Made by a program: the position numbers and the translations under genes. Shown in pieces: positions 33,462-42,579 of a DNA stretch of 64,000 bases. Position 1 is the first letter of the stretch. Each line of letters starts with the position of its first letter. Below the pieces are notes generated by a model that was given only the letters and a program-made list of their open reading frames with translations, did not search any database and was not told where the DNA came from. The stretch is taken from assembly GCA_020636075.1 (NCBI GenBank), contig JACJYO010000005.1:531916-595915 (forward strand), in the 5' to 3' direction. This stretch comes from Lewinellaceae bacterium (GTDB lineage: Bacteria > Bacteroidota > Bacteroidia > Chitinophagales > Saprospiraceae).

Positions 33462-34679
33462 TTACATTTTCACTTTCCGCCCCGGTAGCTCCGCCCAGGC
33501 CAGCTGCTTGGGTTCCAGCCCGCGCCGGGTAATTACCCACAATACAGGCATACGCATTTGGACTCGGGGCTTGTCGGCAAACCCGTCGGTAAAAAAAATG
33601 AGCCCATCGGGGTGCTGCCGGTTGGCTTGCTCCAGGGCATCATTGAAATTGGTGCCGCCACGCCCTGTGATCAATTCGGGCGTGGCTCCTCGATACGCAT
33701 ATTGCCGGTACACCTTGGTGTCGCTCTCCAACACATCCACTTGCGCGCCGGCGCGCCAGAGGTGAAAAATTTCATTGAAAAATAAGGTAAGGTCGTCCTG
33801 CCCGATACTGCCCGAGGTATCGATGACTACAAGCAGGCGTTGCCGGTGCCGGATGCGAAGTCCGGGCACTGTCCCAAAGCGCTTGGAAGGGCGTTTGATC
33901 GTATTTTTTAGCCGGGTTTTAGATGCACTCTCCGCGAAAAGGCGCAGCACCAGGCGCCAGTTGAGGCGGGCTGCAGGGCGCAGGAGCTGTTGTTCGAGCA
34001 GCTCGCGCACTTCGCCAGGCATTGCGCCCCATGCATGTGCGCTGGTGCGCTGGTGCGCGGTTTGCATCAGGCTGTCGAGGTGCAATTCGGTGGCATCGCG
34101 CTCCAGTTCGCTGCGGCTGCGAATTTCGCGCCAGGGCTGGTGCCGTTCCAGGCCGTGTGAGTCGGAGCGGATATTGTTGAGCAGTTCCTGGTCGGGTGAA
34201 CCGGATGCTTCACCACCGCGGCTTTGGCGCAGTTCTTCAAGTTGTTTGTAGTAATAAAACCAGGTTTGTCCGGGTTTGAGGGCCAGATTTGGGAAAGATT
34301 CAAGAAAAATACTGTCGTCGGGCAGTTGGCTGCGTTCCACGTACTGGTTTACCACCAGGTCAAAAGCGATATTGAGCAGCATGGGGTCGAAATAGGGTTC
34401 TTTCACAAATAAATGACGAAAAACCAGGTGCAATAGTTCATGTTTCACCACACCGTACCGATGCTGCGGATCGATAAGCACCGTATCCCAAAACCCGGCA
34501 TTGACGTACAGGGTAAGCGCATGATGCCCTTGCCCAACGGCCAGCGTTTCCACGACGTGCCCTTCGCCGACAATCTCCTTGTTCAGACTACCAAACACAT
34601 GCGCATAAAACGGCTCTCGCAACAACAGGTCGATGCCGGTGCGCGCAAGTTCGTCGAGGATGCGGGTGGTGGGGATCAT
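33462..34679 (-). CDS. DUF2201-type putative metallopeptidase with VWA-like domain
   Basis: The 405-residue protein has an N-terminal putative metallopeptidase domain (about 1-260) with HELLH at 80-84, the zinc-binding HExxH form. A C-terminal VWA-like domain (about 280-400) has DTSGS near 287 and GRGGTNFNDAL. This two-part architecture is the DUF2201/VWA_2-like family, normally linked with a MoxR-type AAA ATPase. No ATPase gene is present here; instead an LRR protein gene lies 6 nt upstream on the same strand. The cytoplasmic role is unknown. Confidence 0.88.
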   Translation of the reverse strand: MIPTTRILDELARTGIDLLLREPFYAHVFGSLNKEIVGEGHVVETLAVGQGHHALTLYVNAGFWDTVLIDPQHRYGVVKHELLHLVFRHLFVKEPYFDPMLLNIAFDLVVNQYVERSQLPDDSIFLESFPNLALKPGQTWFYYYKQLEELRQSRGGEASGSPDQELLNNIRSDSHGLERHQPWREIRSRSELERDATELHLDSLMQTAHQRTSAHAWGAMPGEVRELLEQQLLRPAARLNWRLVLRLFAESASKTRLKNTIKRPSKRFGTVPGLRIRHRQRLLVVIDTSGSIGQDDLTLFFNEIFHLWRAGAQVDVLESDTKVYRQYAYRGATPELITGRGGTNFNDALEQANRQHPDGLIFFTDGFADKPRVQMRMPVLWVITRRGLEPKQLAWAELPGRKVKM

Positions 34680-34685
34680 GCGGAA

Positions 34686-35711
34686 TTAGTTGTGCTTTGC
34701 AGCCTGGATCTTTATCTCCAGTTCTTCGAGTTGGAGCAGATTTTCGAGATTCAAATTAATTTGTCGGAAGGGGTTATCGCTGAGTTTCATTGAGCGGAGT
34801 TGCTGACAATTGGAAAGAAAATGGGGCAATACTTCAATATGGTTGTGGCTGGCATCGAGGCGTTCAAGCTGTTTCGATTGTTCGAGCATATCGAGCCGGG
34901 TAATCTGGCAGCGCACCAATGTTGCCTCGCGCAATTTAGGGAATGGCCCCAGATGCTCCTCCCCTTCGATGGGGTACGCTTCGAGAATAAGTTTTTCCAG
35001 CGCGGGACTTCCGTGTGGCCCACCTTCAGGTACCTGCATGGGCGCCCGGGGGCGGAGGTTTCCTTTACGAATGATCAGTGTGTGCAACGTATCCAAACCC
35101 AAAAGCGCTACCGGAAACTGCTCAATACGTACATTTTCAATGATTAAAACCTCCAGCGGTAGTTCCAGCAAGACAGGTACTGCTGCGGCCAGATCAAAGT
35201 TTTTGTGCGCCGGCAGCGCGATAAATTTCAAAAAATGCAACGTAGATAGCGACTCGGAGAGCGTATCAACAGTCAGGCGGCGCAGGTCAAGTGTTTGAAA
35301 AGCAACTTGCGCGCTGCTGCCATGGCCCGGACGGCTACGGTGCCACAGGCACATTTTGCCCGCCAGAAGCAGGTCGAACAGATCAATTTCGGTACTCTGG
35401 TAGCGGCTGAAGTATTCGGCTTCATCGTAGTGATAGGACACCGATTCGCGGAGTTTGGTAGCTTGCAACACAGTGGCTTCGGAAGCATGCCGTTGCAGCA
35501 GTGCCATGGCCTTGCCGTTTACAAGCCGGTCGGTGTGAAACACGGCCATGCCAAACAGATACCCCAGCAAACGGCGGTTTACGCCACCCCCTTCCATCAG
35601 TTCGAGCAGGAGCGGGCAGTTGTCAGTTTCGGTATCACGCAGTAAACGTGTGAACTGTGCCGTGTAGTCGCCACTGCTGTCGGATGAAAGGTAGGAACCG
35701 GGATTGGTCAT
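34686..35711 (-). CDS. Leucine-rich-repeat protein
   Basis: The 341-residue protein begins with a helical region of about 150 residues that I do not recognise. It is followed by about seven LRR units (about 165-330), such as LEVLIIENVRIEQFPVAL, LEKLILEAYPI and LERLDASHNHIEVLPHFL. There is no signal peptide or membrane helix, so it is likely cytoplasmic. It is translated just ahead of the DUF2201/VWA protein with a 6-nt gap, implying a shared role. LRR proteins usually serve as binding scaffolds. Confidence 0.8.
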   Translation of the reverse strand: MTNPGSYLSSDSSGDYTAQFTRLLRDTETDNCPLLLELMEGGGVNRRLLGYLFGMAVFHTDRLVNGKAMALLQRHASEATVLQATKLRESVSYHYDEAEYFSRYQSTEIDLFDLLLAGKMCLWHRSRPGHGSSAQVAFQTLDLRRLTVDTLSESLSTLHFLKFIALPAHKNFDLAAAVPVLLELPLEVLIIENVRIEQFPVALLGLDTLHTLIIRKGNLRPRAPMQVPEGGPHGSPALEKLILEAYPIEGEEHLGPFPKLREATLVRCQITRLDMLEQSKQLERLDASHNHIEVLPHFLSNCQQLRSMKLSDNPFRQINLNLENLLQLEELEIKIQAAKHN

Positions 35712-35875
35712 GTTTTTGTATGTCTATAAATGCAGGCTTCCGCTAAGGAAACATTGGCACCTTTAAAAAGTTAATTTCACTGGTTTCAATTATTTTTGAA
35801 AACAAAACGGCTCCAATTGCATTTAATTGGTTGGAAACACTGAAACGCAATTTTCCTAAACTTTTTAACATCGTT

Positions 35876-36376
35876 ATGGATATTCAGGAAGGCAAACAAA
35901 AATTCATCGAATCCTGGGGTAAAATGGCCAGCGACTGGGGGATCAACCGCACCATGGCACAGGTGCATGCCTTGTTGCTCGTAGCGCCTGATGCGCTTAC
36001 TGCCGATGAAGTTATGGACGGTCTTTCAATTTCGCGTGGCAATGCCAATATGAACCTCCGGGCGTTGATTGACTGGGGATTGGTGCACAAAAAACTCAAG
36101 TCGGGCGAACGCAAAGAGTATTTCTATGCCGAAAAGGATATGTGGAAAGTTGTCCGTCAAATTATCATACACCGGAAAAAGAAAGAGCTGGAGCCCATGC
36201 TCAAGGTGCTGGATGAAGTAGCCGGTGTAGAAGCCAATTGCCCGCAATCTGAGTCGTTTTGCAACGTAGTCAAAGATATTCGAAAGCTTTCGCAAAAGGC
36301 CGACAAAACACTCGACACGCTCATTAAGGCCGACTCCAGCTGGTTTTCCACCATTTTCTATCAGATGGTACGGTAG
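35876..36376 (+). CDS. GbsR/MarR-family transcriptional regulator
   Basis: The 166-residue protein contains a winged helix (about 25-90: TMAQVHALLLVAPDALTADEVMDGLSISRGNANMNLRALIDWGLV), as in GbsR regulators. A helical C-terminal dimerisation region follows. GbsR relatives in other bacteria repress choline/betaine uptake genes, but no such genes are adjacent. The ATG at 35876 is preferred to a TTG at 35831 because the domain starts there. The next gene converges on it. Confidence 0.85.
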   Translation: MDIQEGKQKFIESWGKMASDWGINRTMAQVHALLLVAPDALTADEVMDGLSISRGNANMNLRALIDWGLVHKKLKSGERKEYFYAEKDMWKVVRQIIIHRKKKELEPMLKVLDEVAGVEANCPQSESFCNVVKDIRKLSQKADKTLDTLIKADSSWFSTIFYQMVR

Positions 36377-36395
36377 TGATTTTTATCCAGGGCGT

Positions 36396-36428
36396 AATCA
36401 TCCTGCGACTTTAGGTCGTAGGACGATT
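36396..36428. terminator. REP-like hairpin between convergent genes
   Basis: Two 14-nt arms (36396-36409 and 36415-36428) with two G-U type mismatches and a short loop fill most of the gap between stop codons at 36376 and 36430. No U-run follows, so it may be a REP-like element rather than a classical terminator. Confidence 0.6.
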
Positions 36429-36429
36429 A

Positions 36430-37338
36430 TTAATACCGCCAAATCTGCATGTACGGTGTGCGCTGGCCACCGAAGCCCCGGAACACATGCTCAATTCCGG
36501 GCTGCATACTTCCTTCAAAGTCAAGTCTGAGTTTGCGCGCAGCGCAATATTGAATGGCATGCCAATACAGGCCGTGCAAGGTCCCTGTTTGGCGGTAAGC
36601 GGGGTCAAGCCCGGTAAGCAAAACGCTGGCTTGTCGGGCGTCAAAAACCAGATACAAACCCGCTTGCGGCGTTCCGGTTTTTCGGTTGCAGGCTAAAAGT
36701 GCGAGGGCCTGCCGGCGTACGACCAGTGCCTGGTACAGCCTTTGAAATGTACTTAGCGAATAGGGTTGGCGCAGCCCTTTTCGGGCAAAGGATAATTTAT
36801 TCAGGCGAAATATTGGCTCCGGGTCTTCTACTTCCATTACTTCGGTGTATTCCGCTGCACGGCGAAGTTCGGTGCGCAAGCTACTTTTAAAACTGTCATA
36901 AAGATTGGCTGTATCTATGGTGCCGGGCAGCAAATGCGTGTAGCGCGTCGTTTGATGAAAGCCTGTCCAGTAAAACGGTAGCCAGTTTTGTATTGAGGGG
37001 TGAAAACACTGCTGGAAAAATACCACTCGGGGAAGTTGGTCAATCAAGTTTTCCAGTATGCGTTGCTGTTTGTACCAGGACGCAGCTGCGTACTGAACAT
37101 CGGAATGAAACCAAGGGCCGGCATAGGCTGTAAACGGTGGCTGCTGGATAATTGGCAAACCCATGCGGCGGGTTTTAAAATACGGCATTACGCCCATCGG
37201 AATACCTTGCCGGACAGCGGTGATGGCTGCTCCCCAGTTATCGGGACCACAAACGGCATCGAGCCACCAGGGTTGCAGGTGCAGGGGCACATAAGTCACC
37301 CTGCAGAATTCGGAGTAGGGTGTTTTGCTGCCGGACAT
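36430..37338 (-). CDS. BioF2/FemAB-like acyltransferase family protein (paralogue 2)
   Basis: The 302-residue protein shares its whole layout with the product at 27925-28878. Its FYWTGFHQTTRYTHLL corresponds to FYWQDFRQTTRYSYVL there, and both end with an EGSM or AGSM turn, then RxxRGFGG or RRQFGG. It is therefore a paralogue of the same CelD/BioF2-like group. The ATG at 37338 is chosen to match the paralogue; the frame stays open upstream but looks unrelated. The acyl substrate is unknown. Confidence 0.8.
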   Translation of the reverse strand: MSGSKTPYSEFCRVTYVPLHLQPWWLDAVCGPDNWGAAITAVRQGIPMGVMPYFKTRRMGLPIIQQPPFTAYAGPWFHSDVQYAAASWYKQQRILENLIDQLPRVVFFQQCFHPSIQNWLPFYWTGFHQTTRYTHLLPGTIDTANLYDSFKSSLRTELRRAAEYTEVMEVEDPEPIFRLNKLSFARKGLRQPYSLSTFQRLYQALVVRRQALALLACNRKTGTPQAGLYLVFDARQASVLLTGLDPAYRQTGTLHGLYWHAIQYCAARKLRLDFEGSMQPGIEHVFRGFGGQRTPYMQIWRY

Positions 37339-37443
37339 GGATGCGGTACATTTGCTGGCATACAGCAGTTGAATTTTATGCTTGTCTGTTATTGCTGCTA
37401 AGAACAAACATACAGGCCCTTTCTCAAAACTAGTTTTCGAACA

Positions 37444-37950
37444 ATGACGCTTGGTGAATTCTTTGACTACCTGAGTGCAAATCCATTGGCCATCATTGGC
37501 TACTTTTTGTTGATCCCGCTTATTGCCTTGCTTGCCGGCTGGATGGGGCGCGGTGATGGTCATTTGAGTCCCTGGAATTACCTGTACGCAGTTTTGGTAT
37601 ATGCGGTATGTATTCCGGGAATATTCTCCATTGCATTGAGCGTTTATTTGTTTCTGTTCGAACGCGGCGGCAGCATCCTCAACACAAACATCCTAACCCA
37701 GGTAGTTCCGGTTATTTCGCTGGTGTTAAGCCTGGGCATCATTCAAAAAAATGTGCGTTTTGAGCAAATCCCGGGTTTTGGCAAACTATCCAACCTGATG
37801 TTGCTTATCGGGACGCTTTTTGTACTGATGTACCTGCTCGATCGCACCCATCTGATCGCATTTGTTCGGGTGCCGGTACATATTCTCATCCTGATCGTGG
37901 TTGGAGCCTTGCTTGTTTTTCGATATAGTTTTAAAAAACTGCTCACCTGA
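37444..37950 (+). CDS. Five-helix membrane protein
   Basis: The 168-residue protein is mostly hydrophobic, with about five transmembrane helices (about 14-32, 48-72, 83-97, 115-132, 141-160) and a basic C-terminus. I do not recognise a family. It ends 10 nt before lptC, so it is probably cotranscribed with the LPS export gene. A role in envelope biogenesis is only an inference from that position. Confidence 0.75.
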   Translation: MTLGEFFDYLSANPLAIIGYFLLIPLIALLAGWMGRGDGHLSPWNYLYAVLVYAVCIPGIFSIALSVYLFLFERGGSILNTNILTQVVPVISLVLSLGIIQKNVRFEQIPGFGKLSNLMLLIGTLFVLMYLLDRTHLIAFVRVPVHILILIVVGALLVFRYSFKKLLT

Positions 37951-37960
37951 TACTTTGTCC

Positions 37961-38533
37961 ATGAAAGACATCCCCAGATGGTTTTTATACGGTTGCACTG
38001 CCTGGGCAGTGTTGGTTTTTTTAGCCTGTGACCCTGCCTCCAAGCGGGAGGAACAGCAATACAGCCAGGACGACACCGGGGTGGAAATCGGGCGCGATGT
38101 GGAAATATTGTATTCAGACAGCGCCCTTGTGCGGGTGCGTGTTACAGCGCCCTCCCTGTACAACTACGTGGACCGGCTGGAGTCTCGCCAGGAGTTTCCC
38201 GACGGTATCAAGCTGGAATTTTTAACCCCCCAACTTCAGGTTCGGAGTACCCTGACGGCTAAATTTGCCATACGGCAACAGGATAAAGGCCTTATTATTG
38301 CCCGCGACAGTGTCGTGCTAACCACGGTCGAACATGAGAAGCTCGAAACGGAGGAGTTGATTTGGGACGAAAAAACAGAAAAAGTACGGACTGATAAATT
38401 TGTGAAAGTGACCAAGCCCGATGAGGTGATCTATGGTTTTGGCCTGGAAGCCAATCAGGATTTTTCTTACTGGAAAATCACGGTGCCCAAGGGTATAATC
38501 AAGGCCGATCAACTTGACAAAGCACTGGATTGA
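37961..38533 (+). CDS. lptC: LPS export protein LptC, lipoprotein form
   Basis: The 190-residue protein has a lipobox (FLACD, Cys near 23) and a single LptC domain. The domain shows YSDSALVRVRVTAPSLY, then EFPDGIKLEFLTPQLQVRSTLTAKFAI and LETEELIWDEKTEKVRTDKFVKV. LptC bridges the inner-membrane LptFG complex and periplasmic LptA in lipopolysaccharide transport. The start is set at 37961, just before the signal. A CorC/HlyC-like gene follows after 20 nt, the usual order in this phylum. Confidence 0.88.
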   Translation: MKDIPRWFLYGCTAWAVLVFLACDPASKREEQQYSQDDTGVEIGRDVEILYSDSALVRVRVTAPSLYNYVDRLESRQEFPDGIKLEFLTPQLQVRSTLTAKFAIRQQDKGLIIARDSVVLTTVEHEKLETEELIWDEKTEKVRTDKFVKVTKPDEVIYGFGLEANQDFSYWKITVPKGIIKADQLDKALD

Positions 38534-38553
38534 TTAACCAACACAACCACCAC

Positions 38554-39534
38554 ATGGACGACCAGCAAACCCGATTAGCCGGATGGGCATCAGCGCTGCA
38601 ACCTGGAAGTTATTCGTTTGCCGCAACGGCTCTGTTTGTGGGTATGGCTACTGTAGTTGCATTTGGGGCGGGTCCACTGTTCATTTTTTTGCTTGGAAGC
38701 CGTTGGGTTGCAGGGGTGGTGGTAGCCAGCTTGTTGTTTTTGATTTTACTGCTACTTCGTAAAATGGTGTTTCGCCACCTGTATCATCCTCCGGAAGAAG
38801 CGGATGAGGCCTTGTTGCAATATTTTGTTCAGCAGAACACAGGCACGAGTGCAGAAGAAGATGTGGCGGCCGAGTTGCTTGAAAATGCATTGCACCTGAA
38901 TGCCGTACGTGCGCACGATTGTATGGCGCCCAGGCCCGAAATTGTCTACATCGATGTAAATGCCAAAGTGGAAGAACTGCGACAACTGATGATTGAAAGC
39001 AGCCTGTCCCGGATCATTGTAGTCGACGGCGAATTGGACAAAGTGCTGGGCTATGTACACGTGCAGCAATTGTTCAATCAGCCGCGCCGTATCCGCGAGA
39101 TCATTTTGCCGATTTCTTTTGTGCCGGAGAGTATTGTGGTGAATGATCTGCTGCACAAATTTATCCGTACGCGAACCAGCATAGCCTGTGTGGTCGATGA
39201 ATACGGCAGCCTGTCGGGGCTCGTGACCCTGGAAGATGCTCTGGAACAACTTTTTGGAGAAATTGACGATGAACACGATCAGGAAGAATTCATCGAAGTG
39301 CAAGTTTCCGAGACCGAATTTATTTTTTCAGGAAGGCTCAAAGTGGATTACCTGAACGATAAATTCCCGGTGCTGAACATACCTGAAGGAGAGTATCACA
39401 CCTTGTCGGGGTACCTGGTTACCACTACGGAGACCATTCCGAAACAGGGCGCCCGATTGGAGCTCGACGAAAAAACGTTTATCCTGGAATTAGTGAGCGA
39501 CCGCAAAATTGAAACAGTGCGCGTGCTTTTGTAA
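38554..39534 (+). CDS. CorC/HlyC-family protein with a short membrane part
   Basis: The 326-residue protein has only two clear membrane helices at the front (about 25-45 and 52-72). A pair of CBS domains follows (about 115-235: VRAHDCMAPRPEIVYIDV, then RTSIACVVDEYGSLSGLVTLEDAL). The C-terminal CorC_HlyC domain (about 250-325) contains FSGRLKVDYLNDKF. Canonical family members carry a four-helix DUF21/CNNM domain linked to magnesium handling. The reduced membrane part is unusual. The ATG at 38554 is preferred over a TTG overlapping the lptC stop. Confidence 0.88.
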   Translation: MDDQQTRLAGWASALQPGSYSFAATALFVGMATVVAFGAGPLFIFLLGSRWVAGVVVASLLFLILLLLRKMVFRHLYHPPEEADEALLQYFVQQNTGTSAEEDVAAELLENALHLNAVRAHDCMAPRPEIVYIDVNAKVEELRQLMIESSLSRIIVVDGELDKVLGYVHVQQLFNQPRRIREIILPISFVPESIVVNDLLHKFIRTRTSIACVVDEYGSLSGLVTLEDALEQLFGEIDDEHDQEEFIEVQVSETEFIFSGRLKVDYLNDKFPVLNIPEGEYHTLSGYLVTTTETIPKQGARLELDEKTFILELVSDRKIETVRVLL

Positions 39535-39558
39535 ATACGGATCACGAACTCAAATGAA

Positions 39559-39592
39559 AAGGGCATGATGCACATCGTTGCATCATGCCCTT
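39559..39592. terminator. Bidirectional hairpin terminator
   Basis: A 14-bp perfect stem (39559-39572 with 39579-39592) and a 6-nt loop, flanked by A and T runs, lie between convergent genes. Confidence 0.88.
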
Positions 39593-39614
39593 CAAAATTT
39601 TACAAGGAAAAATT

Positions 39615-40952
39615 TTAATCACATCCGATATCGCGGCGTGACTGTTGGTCATTGTTCGGGAAACAGAAGCCGGAAGGCAAATGATCCGGCACGTAACGCA
39701 TGATTTCCGGATCACGCAAGCCGTTGCGCAGGAAGGCTTCCAGATCAGATTGCTCCGAAATTGACAGGTTGAGCGGGTGAAAGAACGGTGAGATCTGGGA
39801 TTTCGGAACACGTGTGTTTTCCGGTACGCCATTGTTAAAATATTCAACGACCTCACGCAGGGTATTCTTGCTGCTACCGTGAAAGTAGGGGCCACCGTCG
39901 CCGAGGTTGTACAGTTGCGGTACACGGAAGCGGAACATATCGTCCGGATTACCCGTGAAACCACCGCGCCCAAGGTTGCGCAGATCCGAGGCATTGGTTT
40001 TCAGGCCGCCATTTTCAAAAAGATCTTCTACTCCCAGTGCGTGGAAAGTGATAGAGCCCAGATTGGGTTCGTTGTGGCAACGATAGCAACCGGCTTTACC
40101 AAAAAATAATAGCGCTCCGCGTTTTTCTTCGTCAGACATTGCATCCTCTTCGCCCTTCAACCAGCGCTGAAATGGCGCTTCCGTACACAACAATGTGCGG
40201 AGGTAGGCTGAAATCGCGAAACTTGCAGTTTTGCGTGTATACCGCTCGGCTTCCGGCACATCCGGGAACGCAGCATCGAAGTACGGCTTGTATCCATAGA
40301 ACTCCACCAGTTCCCGGTTGATCAGAAGGCGGTGTGTTTTCAGGCCTTCAATATTCTGACCTTCAATAGATCCAAGGTCTTCGTGGTTAACAGCAGTTCC
40401 CGGATCGGCAACACCCCAGCGGCTCTCGGTACCCACATTCACGCCACCGGCGCCGAACGAACCGTTCCACATGGAGTTGGTAACATATGCTACATTCAAC
40501 ATGCTCAACGGCCGTGCGCCCTGGGCATCAATTTCCTGTTCAGCATATTCCAGGCGCTTGTTGCGTCCTTCACCGTTCGTGCCAAAGCCGTATGCCCCAT
40601 CCGCGATGCCTTGCACCCGGTTGGGGCGGAAGCCCGCCGCCGGGACGTGGCAGGAAGAGCAGGAAAACGTAGCCATACCCGAAGTGTGTTTGGCTTCCAC
40701 GGCAAATGCCGATTCGTAAAATAACAGCTTACCAAGGGCTACTTTTTCTGCAGTAAGCGGGTTGGACGGTGATTGCGGAATGCGTTCAAAATCGGTGCTC
40801 TCCGGCAGGATAAAATAACTCGGTGAACCGTTCTGCGAGATATTGGTAATTGCCTGGTGCAATTCAATATTCAAAGGCGCCCACAATGGATCGTGTTGGC
40901 AGGCAAAAAGAACTGATGCAACGATGAAAGTGAAAACGTAAATTTTCCGCAT
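39615..40952 (-). CDS. Di-heme cytochrome-c peroxidase (MauG/CCP family)
   Basis: The 445-residue protein has a signal with a lipobox-like FACQ (Cys near 19) and two haem c motifs: CSSCH near residue 99 and CYRCH near 290. The surrounding segments (KVALGKLLFYESAF, NVAYVTNSMWNG, FRVPQLYNLGDGGPYFHGSSKNTLREVVEYFN) are characteristic of bacterial di-haem peroxidases. It should reduce hydrogen peroxide in the periplasm or act as a MauG-like oxidase. No partner cytochrome gene is nearby. Confidence 0.92.
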   Translation of the reverse strand: MRKIYVFTFIVASVLFACQHDPLWAPLNIELHQAITNISQNGSPSYFILPESTDFERIPQSPSNPLTAEKVALGKLLFYESAFAVEAKHTSGMATFSCSSCHVPAAGFRPNRVQGIADGAYGFGTNGEGRNKRLEYAEQEIDAQGARPLSMLNVAYVTNSMWNGSFGAGGVNVGTESRWGVADPGTAVNHEDLGSIEGQNIEGLKTHRLLINRELVEFYGYKPYFDAAFPDVPEAERYTRKTASFAISAYLRTLLCTEAPFQRWLKGEEDAMSDEEKRGALLFFGKAGCYRCHNEPNLGSITFHALGVEDLFENGGLKTNASDLRNLGRGGFTGNPDDMFRFRVPQLYNLGDGGPYFHGSSKNTLREVVEYFNNGVPENTRVPKSQISPFFHPLNLSISEQSDLEAFLRNGLRDPEIMRYVPDHLPSGFCFPNNDQQSRRDIGCD

Positions 40953-41131
40953 AAACAAACCTTAATTAATAGTCACACAAATGGTTTAGTAGAAACAAGC
41001 ACAGCACGACTTGTCCCATCTTCCATGTACAAACATTAAGCCAAGGGCGGAATAGAAATGACAGGTATCCGACATTGTTTCGGAACGCCTACCCAATTCA
41101 AAGTATTTTAAGCGAGGCATTAAAAACGACT

Positions 41132-42379
41132 TTAATGCAAGTCTTCAGGGTGGCCAGGATGCTCAACCAGCGTCACGTTAATTTTCGCCAATTCTTTCGG
41201 GTCATCGCGGTAGAGCACGGCTCCCAGCATCATGATCAGGCTGGTGGTCAAAATTACAAAAAATAAAACGCCTTCATCAAACTGGTCGATGCGTTGCCAG
41301 GTCGGTATTTTGTAAAACAACAAAATGGTGACCAAACCACGCGGTATATAAAATAACTCCGGAAAAAGGTCGTAACGGTGCACTACCCTTAAATAAATAA
41401 AACGCAGTATGAGCAGCGCGCCAACGATACACGATCCAACCAGCCATACCTGTTGGTTTTGCAGGAAATTCAGGTTGATCCCGTAGCCGAATATGATAAA
41501 GAAAAATGTACGGATGAGAAACGACGATTCGGCTGTTATCGAAATCAGAAAGCTGCGCACTTCGTCTACATCTTTGTTCGTAAAATACCGGTGCAAGGTG
41601 TGCCAGGGCAGGAGTTCCCAATTGTTTACAACCAGGCCGAAAAGCAGGATGGTTAACAAGGACGGCAGGTTCAGCATTTTCCCGCCCACATAGATCACAA
41701 TCAATACGGCAAAAGCCAGGAAGAATTTGATATTGATCTGGTTTTTGACCAACAGGAACATCAGTGCAAAACAAACCACGATGGACAACAAAATAGCGAT
41801 CGGGATACTGCCGAAAAACCAGACGGTGTCATTCCCGGTAATTAATTGTTTGGCAGTCAGAAAATTGAACACCATAATCCCAAGGATATCCGAAAAAGAG
41901 GCCTCGTAAACCAAAAACTCTTTTTTCTCAGCACTCAAATGATGCACACTGGGCAAAACAATTGCACTGCTCACAATGCTCAGCGGGATGGAGTAGGTGA
42001 TACAATGGAGAAACGGAACATGCGGCAGGTAAAGCATCAAAATACCTGCCACCCCAAAGGTGGAGAGCAGGAAAATGACCAGTGCTGAAAAAAAGGAATT
42101 CCGGATCAGGGGTAGTTTGGAGCGATTTACTTCCAGGTCTAGCCCGGCTTCCAATACGATCATGATCAACCCTACAGTGCCAATAATTTCGATCAGCGTT
42201 GTAGGTATCGCAAAAGTAAATCCGGCAAAGTCTGCCAGGTACCGCAACAGAATTCCGGTACCCAATAGCAGCAAAACAGATGGAATGCGGGTTATTTGGT
42301 TCAGTACTGAAAAGAGATAGGACAAAATAATCAGCCCACAGAAAATAAATAAAATGGTATACGCTGAAAAGTCTTGCAT
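41132..42379 (-). CDS. Cation/proton antiporter (CPA family)
   Basis: The 415-residue protein has about 11-12 transmembrane helices and CPA features. These include the helix IGTVGLIMIVLEAGLDLEVN and an acidic pair region YEASFSDILGIMVF, where ND in CPA2 or the equivalent in NhaP is replaced by SD. The last part has the usual RGLVTILLF segment. It lacks the TrkA/RCK domains found in some Kef-like transporters. The ion specificity cannot be predicted with certainty. Confidence 0.9.
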   Translation of the reverse strand: MQDFSAYTILFIFCGLIILSYLFSVLNQITRIPSVLLLLGTGILLRYLADFAGFTFAIPTTLIEIIGTVGLIMIVLEAGLDLEVNRSKLPLIRNSFFSALVIFLLSTFGVAGILMLYLPHVPFLHCITYSIPLSIVSSAIVLPSVHHLSAEKKEFLVYEASFSDILGIMVFNFLTAKQLITGNDTVWFFGSIPIAILLSIVVCFALMFLLVKNQINIKFFLAFAVLIVIYVGGKMLNLPSLLTILLFGLVVNNWELLPWHTLHRYFTNKDVDEVRSFLISITAESSFLIRTFFFIIFGYGINLNFLQNQQVWLVGSCIVGALLILRFIYLRVVHRYDLFPELFYIPRGLVTILLFYKIPTWQRIDQFDEGVLFFVILTTSLIMMLGAVLYRDDPKELAKINVTLVEHPGHPEDLH

Positions 42380-42579
42380 GGGCGTTCGCCAGATTTGCCG
42401 GTGATTTACAGGGTGAAATATAAGAATTAACAGATATTGGCTATTGAATTAACCCGGATAGCCAAACAGTACTTTGTGAACCAGATCTGAAGTTTCTGGA
42501 CTGGGAGTAAACCTCAAATACTCAACATACAACTATATCAAAACACAAATTCATTCATTTTTCGACTCAAACATAACTG

